From NCBI GenBank assembly GCA_043802745.1, contig JAZDKU010000033.1:1-21952 (forward strand): a DNA stretch of 21,952 nt, written 5' to 3'. The translations under genes were made by a program, and so were the position numbers. Positions 1 to 7,368 of this stretch are shown here, piece after piece. How positions within the stretch are numbered: position 1 is the stretch's first letter; the number at the start of each line of letters is the position of its first letter. The DNA comes from STD1-80 sp043802745. GTDB lineage: Bacteria > Patescibacteriota > Minisyncoccia > Minisyncoccales > CG1-02-41-26. The notes below the pieces were generated by a model. The model worked only from the letters and a program-made list of their open reading frames with translations, was not told where the DNA came from and made no database searches.

Positions 1-525
1 TAAATTTTTGGGCTTTAAAATTATTAGCAAGGCAATTATTATTGCCCCAAGAGCAATAACCACGCTAAAAATACGAATAAGTAAAGCAATTTTATCAGCA
101 TTCGCAAGAATGTTTAAACGACCAAGCAAATAATTCCAATCGTGAAAATCTCCTCCCCCTAAAAGAGGTAGCTCCATTTTAACAGCATCCCCGAGATAGA
201 CCGCTACGTTTAAAAGGCTTTGAGCCAGCCAAAACATTAATAAAGAACCAGAAAAAAACTGGCCTTTTAGAAAGAAATATACAATAAAAACTATTGGTAC
301 AGCCAGTTGAAAAATAGTGCCCCCCAAAACTCCGATAAACTCGTTGTCGAAAATTGCAAAAATAAAATGCCCGGCCTCATGAATAATTAAATTTACATTA
401 TCCAAAAAATGCCATTTCTCAAAACTAACAAAACACCAAATAAAATAAACCGCAAAAGTAGCCAAAACAACGACTTTTAGCCACTCAACTTTTTGTTGGC
501 TTGTTTTTACTTGAGGTATTTCCAT
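1..525 (-). CDS. M50-like membrane zinc metalloprotease (C-terminal end outside window)
   Basis: From ATG at 525 the frame stays open for 175 codons to the window edge, so the C-terminus is missing. HEAGH at residues 49-53 is the HExxH zinc site, placed at a hydrophobic segment (residues 17-34 form the first predicted membrane helix). A GGTIFQL stretch (68-74), a second helix (74-86), a third (around 94-112) and a conserved-looking GGGDFHDWNYLL segment (123-134) follow; His128/Asp129 could supply the third metal ligand. This layout recalls a family of small M50-like membrane proteins of unknown substrate found in many bacteria. That assignment comes from memory of the family; protease activity is inference. 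It starts 22 bases after the HD gene ends, so it is probably co-transcribed. No Shine-Dalgarno site is visible. Confidence 0.72.
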   Translation of the reverse strand, partial: MEIPQVKTSQQKVEWLKVVVLATFAVYFIWCFVSFEKWHFLDNVNLIIHEAGHFIFAIFDNEFIGVLGGTIFQLAVPIVFIVYFFLKGQFFSGSLLMFWLAQSLLNVAVYLGDAVKMELPLLGGGDFHDWNYLLGRLNILANADKIALLIRIFSVVIALGAIIIALLIILKPKNL

Positions 526-547
526 AGAACGAAAAACCGAATTTATA

Positions 548-1213
548 TTACTTTTTACCTTCGATTTCTTGCCAAAAAGTGGCAAAAAAGTTTTCCATAA
601 ATTTGTGGCGATTAAGGGCAACTTTCTTGCCTGTTTTGGTTAAAACTTTATCTTTTATATGCCTCAGCTTTACCTCATACTCTAGATAAGCTGAATCGTC
701 TTTGTGATATGTATAATTTTTATTATTTTTTGCTAATTCTTTTTCTTTGCCATTATACATAACATTTGAACCAGCATTTCCTGAAAATAAAAAGGCTCGG
801 CCAATGCCAATAGCCCCAGAACAATCAAGTTTGTCAGCGTCATATAAAACTTTAGCTTCAATAGTGCTAGGCATTATGTCGTTTCTATATCTATGGGCTT
901 CTATGCAATGGACAATTTCGTCTATAGTTTTTTGGTTAAAGCCGTACTTTGGTAAAATTTTTCGGCTAATTTTTCCGCTTTGCATGGCATGGCAAAAAGC
1001 GCCTTTGGTTTTCATTTCATCACGCCTGCCAATATCGTGCAGTAAAACAGCCACTTCCAGTAATTTTAAATTCGCTTTTTCTATTTTACCAATATGTAAG
1101 GCTAATTTTTTAACTCTTTCCACATGGCTCCAATCATGGCAACCACTCGCCCCCTTAAAATACTTCTTAGCCTCTTTTTCAATTGCTTCAATTGTTTTTG
1201 CGGATATAGTCAT
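548..1213 (-). CDS. HD-domain phosphohydrolase
   Basis: A 221-residue protein with the HD-superfamily metal ligands in order: HDWSH (26-30), LLHDIGRRDE with the His59-Asp60 pair, HCIEAHRY (102-109) and YDADKLD (124-130). Spacing matches the YedJ-type HD hydrolases, soluble metal-dependent phosphohydrolases acting on nucleotides or related phosphoesters; the true substrate cannot be read from sequence. The start at 1213 lies three bases after the stop of the NYN gene, and there is no Shine-Dalgarno site, so translation probably follows from the upstream gene in one transcript. Length is normal for the family. Confidence 0.85.
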   Translation of the reverse strand: MTISAKTIEAIEKEAKKYFKGASGCHDWSHVERVKKLALHIGKIEKANLKLLEVAVLLHDIGRRDEMKTKGAFCHAMQSGKISRKILPKYGFNQKTIDEIVHCIEAHRYRNDIMPSTIEAKVLYDADKLDCSGAIGIGRAFLFSGNAGSNVMYNGKEKELAKNNKNYTYHKDDSAYLEYEVKLRHIKDKVLTKTGKKVALNRHKFMENFFATFWQEIEGKK

Positions 1214-1216
1214 AAA

Positions 1217-1771
1217 TTAATTTTCAAAAAATTGCTCAATATCTTCTGGCCTTAACAATTTTATATCGTTAGCAATAACTGTTAATCCAAATGATTGGGC
1301 TTTAGTAAAACCAACATATTGCACTGCTTTGCCAAATGCCTGAACTTCCTCGATTGCTGGCACTAAATCAGTATCTGAGCTTAATAAATAAGCAATGTCA
1401 TATTTATTTTGACGGGCAAACCTAATCATTTCAACAGCCAGCCTAACATCGACGCCTTTTTCGTGATAGGTTTTATCGGGGTGGCGAATCAAAACCCCCA
1501 TTGTAGTGATAACTTTTTGCTGTTGTAATTTTCCAAGTAATTTTTGTTGATCACTATACATTTTTTCGCTTTTTTGATTTCCTTCCTGTCTTTTAACAGC
1601 CCCGATATAGTAGTGAATTTCAACAACTTCATTTTCGCCAGCTAAAAATTCAGAAAACTTTCTAAAATTAAAATTGAGCAATCTTAAATCTTTGTTTAAC
1701 TTTTTCCTAAATTCTTTTAACTTAAAATATAAGTTGCTACCATCTATAAAAATAAATGCTTTTTTATTCAT
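1217..1771 (-). CDS. NYN-domain (LabA/DUF88-like) putative ribonuclease
   Basis: 184 residues from the ATG at 1771. An upstream in-frame start at 1795 is rejected because those codons lie inside the leader hairpin. The PIN-like NYN fold is indicated by FIFIDGSNLY (Asp10), the KGVDVRLAVEMI segment (Asp108) and LLSSDTDLVPAIEE (Asp133, Asp135), which together form an acidic metal-binding site. NYN proteins are generally RNases or RNA-processing factors; the target here is unknown. It is the first gene of an NYN-HD-M50 transcript, driven by a consensus promoter at 1826-1853. No Shine-Dalgarno site precedes the start; instead a U-rich stretch follows a GC-rich hairpin. Confidence 0.85.
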   Translation of the reverse strand: MNKKAFIFIDGSNLYFKLKEFRKKLNKDLRLLNFNFRKFSEFLAGENEVVEIHYYIGAVKRQEGNQKSEKMYSDQQKLLGKLQQQKVITTMGVLIRHPDKTYHEKGVDVRLAVEMIRFARQNKYDIAYLLSSDTDLVPAIEEVQAFGKAVQYVGFTKAQSFGLTVIANDIKLLRPEDIEQFFEN

Positions 1772-1780
1772 AAACAAAAA

Positions 1781-1812
1781 CCGCCGTCCCGGCAAAGCCG
1801 AGAAGACGGTGG
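1781..1812 (-). promoter_or_regulatory. GC-rich leader hairpin followed by a U run
   Basis: Read on the minus strand, CCACCGTC (1812-1805) pairs with GACGGCGG (1788-1781) with one G-U pair, and an inner CGGC/GCCG stem sits in the loop. Five T residues (1780-1776) follow at once and the ATG is four bases further on. The structure begins about 8 bases from the predicted transcript start. It has the form of an intrinsic terminator inside a leader, so it may attenuate the NYN operon, or simply protect the 5' end. Confidence 0.55.
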
Positions 1813-1825
1813 GTTTAATAATTGT

Positions 1826-1853
1826 ATTATAGCAAAACCAAAACGAGTGTCAA
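1826..1853 (-). promoter_or_regulatory. Sigma-70 promoter for the NYN gene
   Basis: On the minus strand, perfect TTGACA (1853-1848) and perfect TATAAT (1831-1826) are separated by 16 bases. Predicted start of transcription is about 1819, giving a leader of roughly 48 bases before the ATG at 1771. The -35 box lies within an inverted repeat (1838-1865). Confidence 0.8.
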
Positions 1854-1865
1854 GAGCTCGTTTGG
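1838..1865. repeat. Inverted repeat around the -35 box (possible operator)
   Basis: Arms CCAAAACGAG (1838-1847) and CTCGTTTGG (1857-1865) are complementary except for one extra A and enclose nine bases that contain the -35 hexamer. The position, flanking and overlapping the -35 box, is what a dimeric repressor operator would show. Binding is inference; it could also be a palindrome of no regulatory role. Confidence 0.4.
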
Positions 1866-1927
1866 CCAGAAATTTTTTTTGGGAAAGGATTATTTTTAAA
1901 GATGGGCTCATAAGTATTTTTAATTTT

Positions 1928-2449
1928 TTATTTGTTAATCTTTGATATTAATTCATCGTTAGCTTTTTCTAATTTTTTAGCAATATCAACAGCTTCTTGT
2001 GCCATAATCAAAATCCTTTCTTTGGTGATACTGATTTCTTCGTTTCTCTTTTTTTCTTCATTAATTTTTATTTGTAAATCATTAATTCTTTTTTCTGTTA
2101 TTTCTTTTTCGGCCATTTCTTTTAGGATTTTTTCTACTTTTTCCTCAATCATTTCTTTTGGATTGTTTAGTTTTCCTCTGTTCCCAAAAAAATTAAATTC
2201 CTCTAAAGAAAAGAAAAAATATGAAAGAACTTTTCTGAAAAATAAAGAAATAAAAATAACAGTTATCGGCCACATTATTATTTTCAAAATATCTAAAACA
2301 TTGGCAAAACTTAAAATTTTTAAACCATAAAAAATCTCAATAAACCCAAAGATTATTATAAAAATACCAATAATTATCTGACCATATAGGGCATGGCGCA
2401 TTCTCTCCCAAGTAATAATTTTTTTAATAAAATCGATTATTTTATTCAT
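1928..2449 (-). CDS. Membrane protein with C-terminal coiled coil, unknown function
   Basis: 173 residues. After a short basic N-terminus there are two hydrophobic segments, about residues 21-42 (GQIIIGIFIIIFGFIEIF region) and 53-75, then a charged helical region from about 95 to the end rich in Glu, Lys and Ile/Leu at heptad spacing, typical of a coiled coil. I do not recognise a family. The start is 24 bases after the valS stop, so it is probably read with valS. No Shine-Dalgarno site is seen. The region between the two genes contains the A/T-rich string ATTCATGAATTATG, a short repeat-like motif resembling one inside murC. Confidence 0.65.
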   Translation of the reverse strand: MNKIIDFIKKIITWERMRHALYGQIIIGIFIIIFGFIEIFYGLKILSFANVLDILKIIMWPITVIFISLFFRKVLSYFFFSLEEFNFFGNRGKLNNPKEMIEEKVEKILKEMAEKEITEKRINDLQIKINEEKKRNEEISITKERILIMAQEAVDIAKKLEKANDELISKINK

Positions 2450-2473
2450 AATTCATGAATCATAAATCTTGAA

Positions 2474-4726
2474 TCAACCCCTTGGCCAGGGGGCTACGAT
2501 TAAAGCAGTGGCATCTTTGTTGGGAAGCATTTGAAATATTTGCTCGGTGATAAATGGCATAAAGGGATGCAAAAGCTTCAAGCTTTCTCGTAAAACATAA
2601 AGCAACACTTCCTGGTTGTTCTCTTTTTTGCTTTCTTCAATATAAACATCGCAAAAAGTATGCCAGAAAAAATGATAAATTTTTTGCGCTGCTTCGTGAA
2701 AATAAAAATTCTCTAAATCTTTAGTAACTTCTTTTGTAGTTTCTTGCAAAGCCCTTAAAATATTCTTATCCGCTTCTGTTTTGAGTTTCGGATTCTGCTC
2801 GGGGGCAGACCTCCCCGGAACTGGACTCAAGTTTTCAGGAGGCCTGCCCCCAATGGGAGCTTGCGCAATCACGAAACGGGCTGCGTTCCATATTTTATTG
2901 GTAAATTTTCGCATTGCCAAAAAGTTTTCTTCACCCACACAAATATCACTACCAGGAGCTGAAGAAAAAACTAAAGCCATACGCAAAGCATCTGCCCCAT
3001 ATTTATCAATTATCTCTATGGGATTGATAACATTGCCCTTGCTCTTACTCATTTTTTGCCCCTTTTTATCCACCACCCGGCAGTGCATATGAGCTATCTC
3101 AAAGGGTGCTTTGCCTGTTAAATAAATACCAAACATTATCATGCGAGCCACCCAAAAGAAAAGTATGTCCCACATTGTATCCAAAACTGTTGTTGGGTAA
3201 AAATATTTAAAATCAGCTCCATCTGGATAGCCAAGCGTGGTTAGGGGCCACTGGCCAGAAGAACACCAAGTGTCAAAAGTATCAGTTTCTTGTAAAATTT
3301 CATTGCTTTTGCATTTTTTGCAAGCAAATTCCTCAAGTGAGTAAGAAGCGTCTTTTGGAGCTGTTAAAGATTGCAGCCCCTTTTTAATTTCTAAAAAGCT
3401 ATACTGGTTTTTTAAATCTTTATATTCTCCAAACACTTTTTCGCCTTTTGCATTAATAAAATTTACCACTACATCTTGATTGCATGCCAAACAATACCAA
3501 GCTGGTATTTGCGGGCCCCAAACAATTTGGCGGGAAACATTCCAATCCCTAATATTTTCCATCCATTGCAAATAAAGTTTTTCAAATCTTTGGGGCAATA
3601 CTTTTATTTTTTTCTTTTTCACAGCTTCTAAGGCTGGTTTAGCTAATGAGGCAACTTTAATAAACCATTGAGGCATAGCCATTGGTTCTATGGCATTTTT
3701 ACAGCGATAACAAACACCTACATTATGTTTTAAGGGCTCTGTTTTAATTAGTTTGCCCAAGCTTTGCAATTCAGCGATAACTGCTTCGCGCGCTTGCTTA
3801 GGAAAAAGCCCAAGATATTTTTCAGGCACATTGATCATTTTGCCGCTTGGGTCAATGATTTTTATGCTGGGCAAATTATGTTTTTTGCCAATTTCAAAAT
3901 CTATGGGGTCGTGAGCTGGGGTAATTTTTAAAGCTCCAGTGCCAAAATCTTTTTCCACCAAATCATCAACAATAATTGGCAACTCTTTGTTTAAAATTGG
4001 CAAAATGGCTTTTTGACCAACTAATTTTTTATAGCGGCTATCTTTTGAATTAACAGCCACGGCCGTATCAGCAAAGATTGTTTCTGGCCTTGTGGTGGCA
4101 ATTTGTATGGCGCCATAATCAAGATAATAAAGAAAATCATCTCGCTCAATATAATCAACTTCAAGGTCAGAAAAAGCAGTGCCGCAATAAGTGCAATAAT
4201 TAACAATGCCATCGCTCCTATACACTAAGCCGTCTTTGTGCAACTTGTGAAATGTTTCAAAAACAGTTTTTAAAATTTCTGGGTTTAGGGTATATTTTTC
4301 CCGAGTCCAGTCTAAGCTAAAGCCTGCTTTTTTTAATTGCTCTTTGGCTAATCCCCTATTGCTTTCCACAAATTCATTAATCATTTTGTACAAAGTTTCT
4401 CTATCAAAATCAAAACGGCTCTTGCCTTGCTCTTTTAATTTTTTCTCAAATACAAATTGGGTTTCAATGCCAGCGTGGTCGGTGCCTGGTAAAAATAAGG
4501 TTGGCTCTCCTTTCATTCTATGCCAACGACAAAGTATATCCTCAACCACATAAAGAATATGGCCTAAATGCAACGAGGCATTAGCATTGGGTGGAGGCAA
4601 TAAAATAGTGAAAGGTTTTTTGGCAGGGTCAACTTTTGGCGTGAAATACCCGGCCTTTTCCCACATTTCATAAATTTTCTCCTCACTTTCTTTAGGATTG
4701 TATATTTTATCTAACATATTCTCCAT
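2474..4726 (-). CDS. valS: Valyl-tRNA synthetase, C-terminally short form
   Basis: 750 residues from ATG at 4726, chosen because GGAG lies five bases before it and because the longer frame (to 4798) runs into the neighbouring terminator. It charges tRNA-Val in the cytoplasm. PPPNANASLHLGH (HIGH motif His53-His56), GTDHAGIETQ, the CP1 editing domain with TTRPET, RDWNVSRQ, a four-Cys zinc site (CLACN and CKKC), FFWVARMIMFG and KMSKS (about 558-562) are all present. The protein stops at VAPWPRG, soon after the anticodon-binding helices; the segment and coiled-coil tRNA arm that end longer ValRS proteins such as the E. coli enzyme (about 950 residues) are absent. Residues about 624-644 are a Pro/Gly-rich insertion encoded by a palindrome at 2801-2851. 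Confidence 0.93.
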   Translation of the reverse strand: MENMLDKIYNPKESEEKIYEMWEKAGYFTPKVDPAKKPFTILLPPPNANASLHLGHILYVVEDILCRWHRMKGEPTLFLPGTDHAGIETQFVFEKKLKEQGKSRFDFDRETLYKMINEFVESNRGLAKEQLKKAGFSLDWTREKYTLNPEILKTVFETFHKLHKDGLVYRSDGIVNYCTYCGTAFSDLEVDYIERDDFLYYLDYGAIQIATTRPETIFADTAVAVNSKDSRYKKLVGQKAILPILNKELPIIVDDLVEKDFGTGALKITPAHDPIDFEIGKKHNLPSIKIIDPSGKMINVPEKYLGLFPKQAREAVIAELQSLGKLIKTEPLKHNVGVCYRCKNAIEPMAMPQWFIKVASLAKPALEAVKKKKIKVLPQRFEKLYLQWMENIRDWNVSRQIVWGPQIPAWYCLACNQDVVVNFINAKGEKVFGEYKDLKNQYSFLEIKKGLQSLTAPKDASYSLEEFACKKCKSNEILQETDTFDTWCSSGQWPLTTLGYPDGADFKYFYPTTVLDTMWDILFFWVARMIMFGIYLTGKAPFEIAHMHCRVVDKKGQKMSKSKGNVINPIEIIDKYGADALRMALVFSSAPGSDICVGEENFLAMRKFTNKIWNAARFVIAQAPIGGRPPENLSPVPGRSAPEQNPKLKTEADKNILRALQETTKEVTKDLENFYFHEAAQKIYHFFWHTFCDVYIEESKKENNQEVLLYVLRESLKLLHPFMPFITEQIFQMLPNKDATALIVAPWPRG
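2801..2851. repeat. In-frame palindromic insertion within valS
   Basis: Plus-strand arms 2801-2814 and 2838-2851 are complementary over 14 bases with one mismatch, which becomes a G-U pair in the valS mRNA. A 23-base loop contains a second weak AACT/AGTT stem. It encodes GGRPPENLSPVPGRSAP, a low-complexity segment between two helices of the anticodon-binding domain, and is far more GC-rich than the surrounding gene. It does not share sequence with the thpR/glycogen synthase element. Confidence 0.7.
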
Positions 4727-4789
4727 ATTATCTCCAAAAATACATTTATTCAAGCATGAGTCAAGCTCAACTGGGCTGTAAAAATGCAA

Positions 4790-4838
4790 GAAGACCAATA
4801 GTGCTATTGGTCTTCATGAGGATAGCTCCTACTATCCT
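4790..4838 (-). terminator. Tandem-hairpin terminator of the secreted-protein gene
   Basis: On the minus strand, AGGATAG/CTATCCT (4838-4819) is followed by a near-perfect palindrome with 12-base arms, GAAGACCAATAG and CTATTGGTCTTC (4815-4790), then TTGCATTTTT. The first hairpin begins at the stop codon. This isolates the secreted-protein gene from valS. Confidence 0.75.
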
Positions 4839-5916
4839 ATTCTCGTTTCACCCCTCCCCATTTGAAGAGTGATTTACCCTCGGGTGAGGGACCTTTTTCT
4901 TTTTTTGTTGTTCCTGGTGCCATCGCCGGAGAACCGAGAACTGCAAGGTAATGAACCTCGAGTTCTTGTGTCCAGCCAGGTCCATAAACAGTAAAAAGGA
5001 TCTTTAGAACCCCCTCTACTTTGGGTCTTAGCATGGCTACAGTCAGCACCCCACCCCCCTTTGGGTCTAGAATAAAGGTGTACCCGTTACACCTATAAAC
5101 ACCTTTATCCCACACACCAGAAAGGGTTAGAGAACAACCCTCTGCGGCCTTCCCGCCTTCCTCTGAGAACCGGACCTGTCCTACTTCCCACTCATTAGGG
5201 CTAAAGGTGACAGTTCCGTGGTTTCCTTTGGTTACGGAGGCATAATACTCGATCCACCCCCCAACCTTTATCTGCATGGCATTAGAGGGAATAGCCACGC
5301 ACTTCCCATCAACAGAGACCTGCCCCTTTGAGCATGTCTCTGTACTTTTCCTGGGCTCCTCTGTTTTATAGGGAACAGGAACAGGAACCGGGACCTTCTC
5401 CACAACAGTTATTACCCCGCCTTCAGCAAGACAAGGAACACCGTTGGCTTCTGCCTTAAGAAAACGGAATTCGGCTCGCCAGGGTGTGGCCACGCCAAGC
5501 CAAAGCTTAAATAGAGGATCTGCTGACGACGTAAGTGGAGTGTCCCCTTCCCCGCTCAGCATTAAGATTACATTCTCGTCTTCGCTGGGCCGAGCAGAAA
5601 TGTTAAATTTCCACATAGCCGGAAGATTCATTTTCCTTGCCCTTGGTATATATAGGCTCGGAATGTTCTCCGGATCAGCATCCACCTCTACTTCTATTAT
5701 GAAAGAGGTGATCGGTATAGTTAACCCGTCTACTATCTTTATTCTAACAAACGCCTCTTCGCCCCTTAAGAGCGTTTGATTGCCAATATAAAAAATCGGG
5801 GCCACCAAATCTATGCTAGGTGGTAAAAACGGCATTTCCGGGCCAATACACATGACATTAAATGTTAATGTTAAGAGCACAAAAAAAATCATGAGAAAAG
5901 AGAATAAAGTTTTCAT
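4837..5916 (-). CDS. Secreted cohesin-like/beta-sandwich protein
   Basis: 359 residues from ATG at 5916, chosen because GGAGG (5929-5925) sits eight bases before it. Residues 1-25 are a signal peptide (Lys2 then a long Leu/Phe/Ile core). Residues about 35-172 show the strand pattern of cohesin-type modules: SFIIEVEVDADPE, then VILMLSGEG, TPLTSS, LFKLWLGV and a closing GGVITVV strand. A VPVPVPVP hinge (175-182) leads to a second region (about 195-330) with four cysteines (195, 206, 261, 276) that could form disulphides, and a short Lys/Pro-rich tail without a membrane anchor. Cohesin similarity is by eye and would need a profile search. Codons such as CCC, ACC and GGG are much more frequent than in neighbours, and the gene has its own promoter, leader hairpin, strong ribosome site and terminator, so it may be highly expressed or acquired. 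Confidence 0.75.
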   Translation of the reverse strand: MKTLFSFLMIFFVLLTLTFNVMCIGPEMPFLPPSIDLVAPIFYIGNQTLLRGEEAFVRIKIVDGLTIPITSFIIEVEVDADPENIPSLYIPRARKMNLPAMWKFNISARPSEDENVILMLSGEGDTPLTSSADPLFKLWLGVATPWRAEFRFLKAEANGVPCLAEGGVITVVEKVPVPVPVPYKTEEPRKSTETCSKGQVSVDGKCVAIPSNAMQIKVGGWIEYYASVTKGNHGTVTFSPNEWEVGQVRFSEEGGKAAEGCSLTLSGVWDKGVYRCNGYTFILDPKGGGVLTVAMLRPKVEGVLKILFTVYGPGWTQELEVHYLAVLGSPAMAPGTTKKEKGPSPEGKSLFKWGGVKRE

Positions 5917-5924
5917 CGAGAGGT

Positions 5925-5929
5925 CCTCC
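5925..5929 (-). promoter_or_regulatory. Shine-Dalgarno site GGAGG
   Basis: GGAGG eight bases before ATG 5916. It decides the start over the in-frame GTG at 5931, which overlaps the site. It stands out because most genes in the window have no such site. Confidence 0.8.
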
Positions 5930-5972
5930 ACGAATAAGATTAAAATTTTTTAAAGTCGGTAAATACAACCAG

Positions 5973-5994
5973 AAAGAGCTTATGAAGGCTCTTT
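5973..5994 (-). promoter_or_regulatory. 5'-leader stem-loop of the secreted-protein mRNA
   Basis: On the minus strand AAAGAGC (5994-5988) and GCTCTTT (5979-5973) form a perfect 7-bp stem with an 8-base loop. It begins about 5 bases after the predicted transcript start. No U run follows on this strand, so a stabilising 5' structure is more likely than a terminator. Confidence 0.6.
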
Positions 5995-6005
5995 TTCATA
6001 CTCTA

Positions 6006-6034
6006 TTTATACCATATTTTAATTGGTTTGTCAA
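6006..6034 (-). promoter_or_regulatory. Sigma-70 promoter for the secreted-protein gene
   Basis: TTGACA (6034-6029) and TATAAA (6011-6006) with a 17-base spacer on the minus strand. Predicted start about 5999. The -35 box is two bases past the stop of the polyprenyl synthetase gene. Confidence 0.82.
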
Positions 6035-6036
6035 GA

Positions 6037-7071
6037 CTATTTGCCGCGTTCGACAACGAAGTCGACCATATCTGCCAAAAGCTTGTTCCATTTGTTTTGA
6101 GGCAATTTTTTCAATGCTTGTTTGGCCCTATCAGCATATTGCCTAGCCATTTCCATTGATTTCATATGAGAGCTTGTTTTTTTAATCAAAGCCATCACCT
6201 CTTTAATATCAATTTGCGTAATTCTGCTTTGATGCATTATTGAATTTATGCGGTTTTTATCCTCTGGGGAGAGCTGGCTAAAAGCAAGTATTAAAACTAA
6301 ATTCCCTCTTTTTCTCTCCTCAATATCCTTGCCGATCTTCTTACCAAAACTTTCCTCATCTCCAAACATATCCAAAATATCATCCTGCATTTGAAAAGCG
6401 ATGCCCAAGTTTAAACCATACTCTTTAATAGCCTGCATTTGCCCTTTATTGGCATTGGCGCTTATGCCCCCCAGTTCGCAACAAGCCATTAAAAGAGCGG
6501 CTGTTTTTTTGTCTATCATTTCTAAATACTTTGCCAAAGTAATACTTTTTGGCCGTTTTTCAACAATATATGGCTCCTCTTTATGCCCATCTTTTTCAAA
6601 TAAAATATCTAAAATTTCTCCCCCTACCAATGTTTTTAAAGTTTTTGAAAAAAGCTGGGAAATTTCTGCTTGGCGGGAATGGTTTCTGGCTGTTTGAAAA
6701 ATCGAAGCAACGTAAAACATAGCAATGCAATCAGCAATTGATTTGCCATATTTTGCCCAAACTGTTGGCTTATTTCTTCGAAAAAGCCCGTTGTCTATAA
6801 TATCATCAATAATCAAAGAATAATTATGCAAAATTTCCAAGCCACAAGCTGGCCTCAAAACATCGCTTGTTTTTCCAGCCAAAAGAGAGCAGCAAGCAAT
6901 AGCCAAAGCTGGCCTTAGCCTTTTACCTCCGGCTTCTATTTGGTGCTTAATAAGGGGATGAAAATTTTTGCTAGTATTCTCGGTTAGCTCTTCAATAAGC
7001 AAAGGGTCAATTTTAGCTTGGCATTGAGCTAAAAATTCAATTATTTTTTGTGTTTTTTCTTCAGTGAGCAT
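6037..7071 (-). CDS. Polyprenyl (isoprenyl diphosphate) synthetase
   Basis: 344 residues from ATG at 7071; an upstream TTG (7098) is rejected because it lies in a terminator. It condenses isopentenyl diphosphate onto an allylic diphosphate, giving a carrier-lipid precursor. GGKRLRP (48-54), the first Asp-rich motif LIIDDIIDNGLFRR (Asp89, Asp90, Asp93) and the second FQMQDDILDMFGD (Asp230, Asp231, Asp234) with the Lys-rich KKIGKD are intact. The first motif is the DDxxD form without the two-residue insert, and Tyr84 stands five residues before it, which fits a medium-chain product; exact length cannot be told. No Shine-Dalgarno site. Confidence 0.9.
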   Translation of the reverse strand: MLTEEKTQKIIEFLAQCQAKIDPLLIEELTENTSKNFHPLIKHQIEAGGKRLRPALAIACCSLLAGKTSDVLRPACGLEILHNYSLIIDDIIDNGLFRRNKPTVWAKYGKSIADCIAMFYVASIFQTARNHSRQAEISQLFSKTLKTLVGGEILDILFEKDGHKEEPYIVEKRPKSITLAKYLEMIDKKTAALLMACCELGGISANANKGQMQAIKEYGLNLGIAFQMQDDILDMFGDEESFGKKIGKDIEERKRGNLVLILAFSQLSPEDKNRINSIMHQSRITQIDIKEVMALIKKTSSHMKSMEMARQYADRAKQALKKLPQNKWNKLLADMVDFVVERGK

Positions 7072-7083
7072 AAAATAAATTGC

Positions 7084-7115
7084 AAACAAAAAAGGCAATC
7101 CCCTGCCTTTTTTGT
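7084..7115 (-). terminator. Strong terminator after the small membrane protein
   Basis: A perfect 13-bp stem, AACAAAAAAGGCA and TGCCTTTTTTGTT, with a 6-base loop. It lies 10 bases after the stop of the 51-residue gene; the T run within the arm serves as the U tract on either strand. Confidence 0.8.
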
Positions 7116-7125
7116 TAAAAATATC

Positions 7126-7281
7126 TTAAACCTGTGGCTGATTCTCGGGGCTTGATGGCTGGCTTGGAACTTCTGGCTGCTTCATTATTTCACCGCCCTT
7201 TTTCTTTTTCGATTTCATGGCAACTGCCAAAACAATTGCTACTACAACGACAACGATTAAAACTATAACTATAGTGCTCAT
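7126..7281 (-). CDS. Small single-span membrane protein (51 aa)
   Basis: ATG 7281 to TAA 7126. Residues 3-21 are an uninterrupted Val/Ile/Leu/Ala membrane helix (MSTIVIVLIVVVVVA region), followed by KSKKKKGGE and a Pro/Ser/Gln tail (PEVPSQPSSPENQPQ). The positive charge after the helix predicts the tail faces the cytoplasm. I recognise no family. A good promoter (7340-7368) lies upstream and a strong terminator downstream, so it is a self-contained unit and unlikely to be chance. No Shine-Dalgarno site. Confidence 0.68.
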   Translation of the reverse strand: MSTIVIVLIVVVVVAIVLAVAMKSKKKKGGEIMKQPEVPSQPSSPENQPQV

Positions 7282-7339
7282 ATTTTATTTTTTTCTTTTC
7301 CCGACTTTTGAGCTATTTAAGTAAATTTAAATATTGTTT

Positions 7340-7368
7340 ATTTTAATAATTTTATTGCATCAAGTCAA
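7340..7368 (-). promoter_or_regulatory. Promoter for the 51-aa membrane protein
   Basis: TTGACT (7368-7363), 17-base spacer, TAAAAT (7345-7340) on the minus strand. Predicted start about 7333, leader about 50 bases. Confidence 0.65.

Noticed and set aside
1772..1795. Longer NYN start (eight extra codons)
   Set aside because: These codons are the hairpin and U run of the leader; the ATG at 1771 begins the conserved fold.
1857..1876. Plus-strand terminator from the inverted repeat and T run
   Set aside because: No plus-strand gene upstream; the repeat is better explained by the minus-strand promoter.
2477..2493. CCCCTTGGCCAGGGGG palindrome at the valS stop
   Set aside because: Short, imperfect and part of the codons for the last residues; no U run follows.
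2781..3092. Plus-strand open frame opposite valS
   Set aside because: Antisense shadow of a conserved gene, no ribosome site and no recognisable motif.
4735..4775. TTGACT...TATTTT as a valS promoter
   Set aside because: Weak -10 and it would place the transcript start almost on the ATG.
4727..4798. Longer valS start
   Set aside because: It overlaps the terminator of the upstream gene and adds residues before the usual N-terminus; ATG 4726 has GGAG in place.
7072..7098. TTG start for the polyprenyl synthetase
   Set aside because: The extra codons fall in a 13-bp terminator hairpin.
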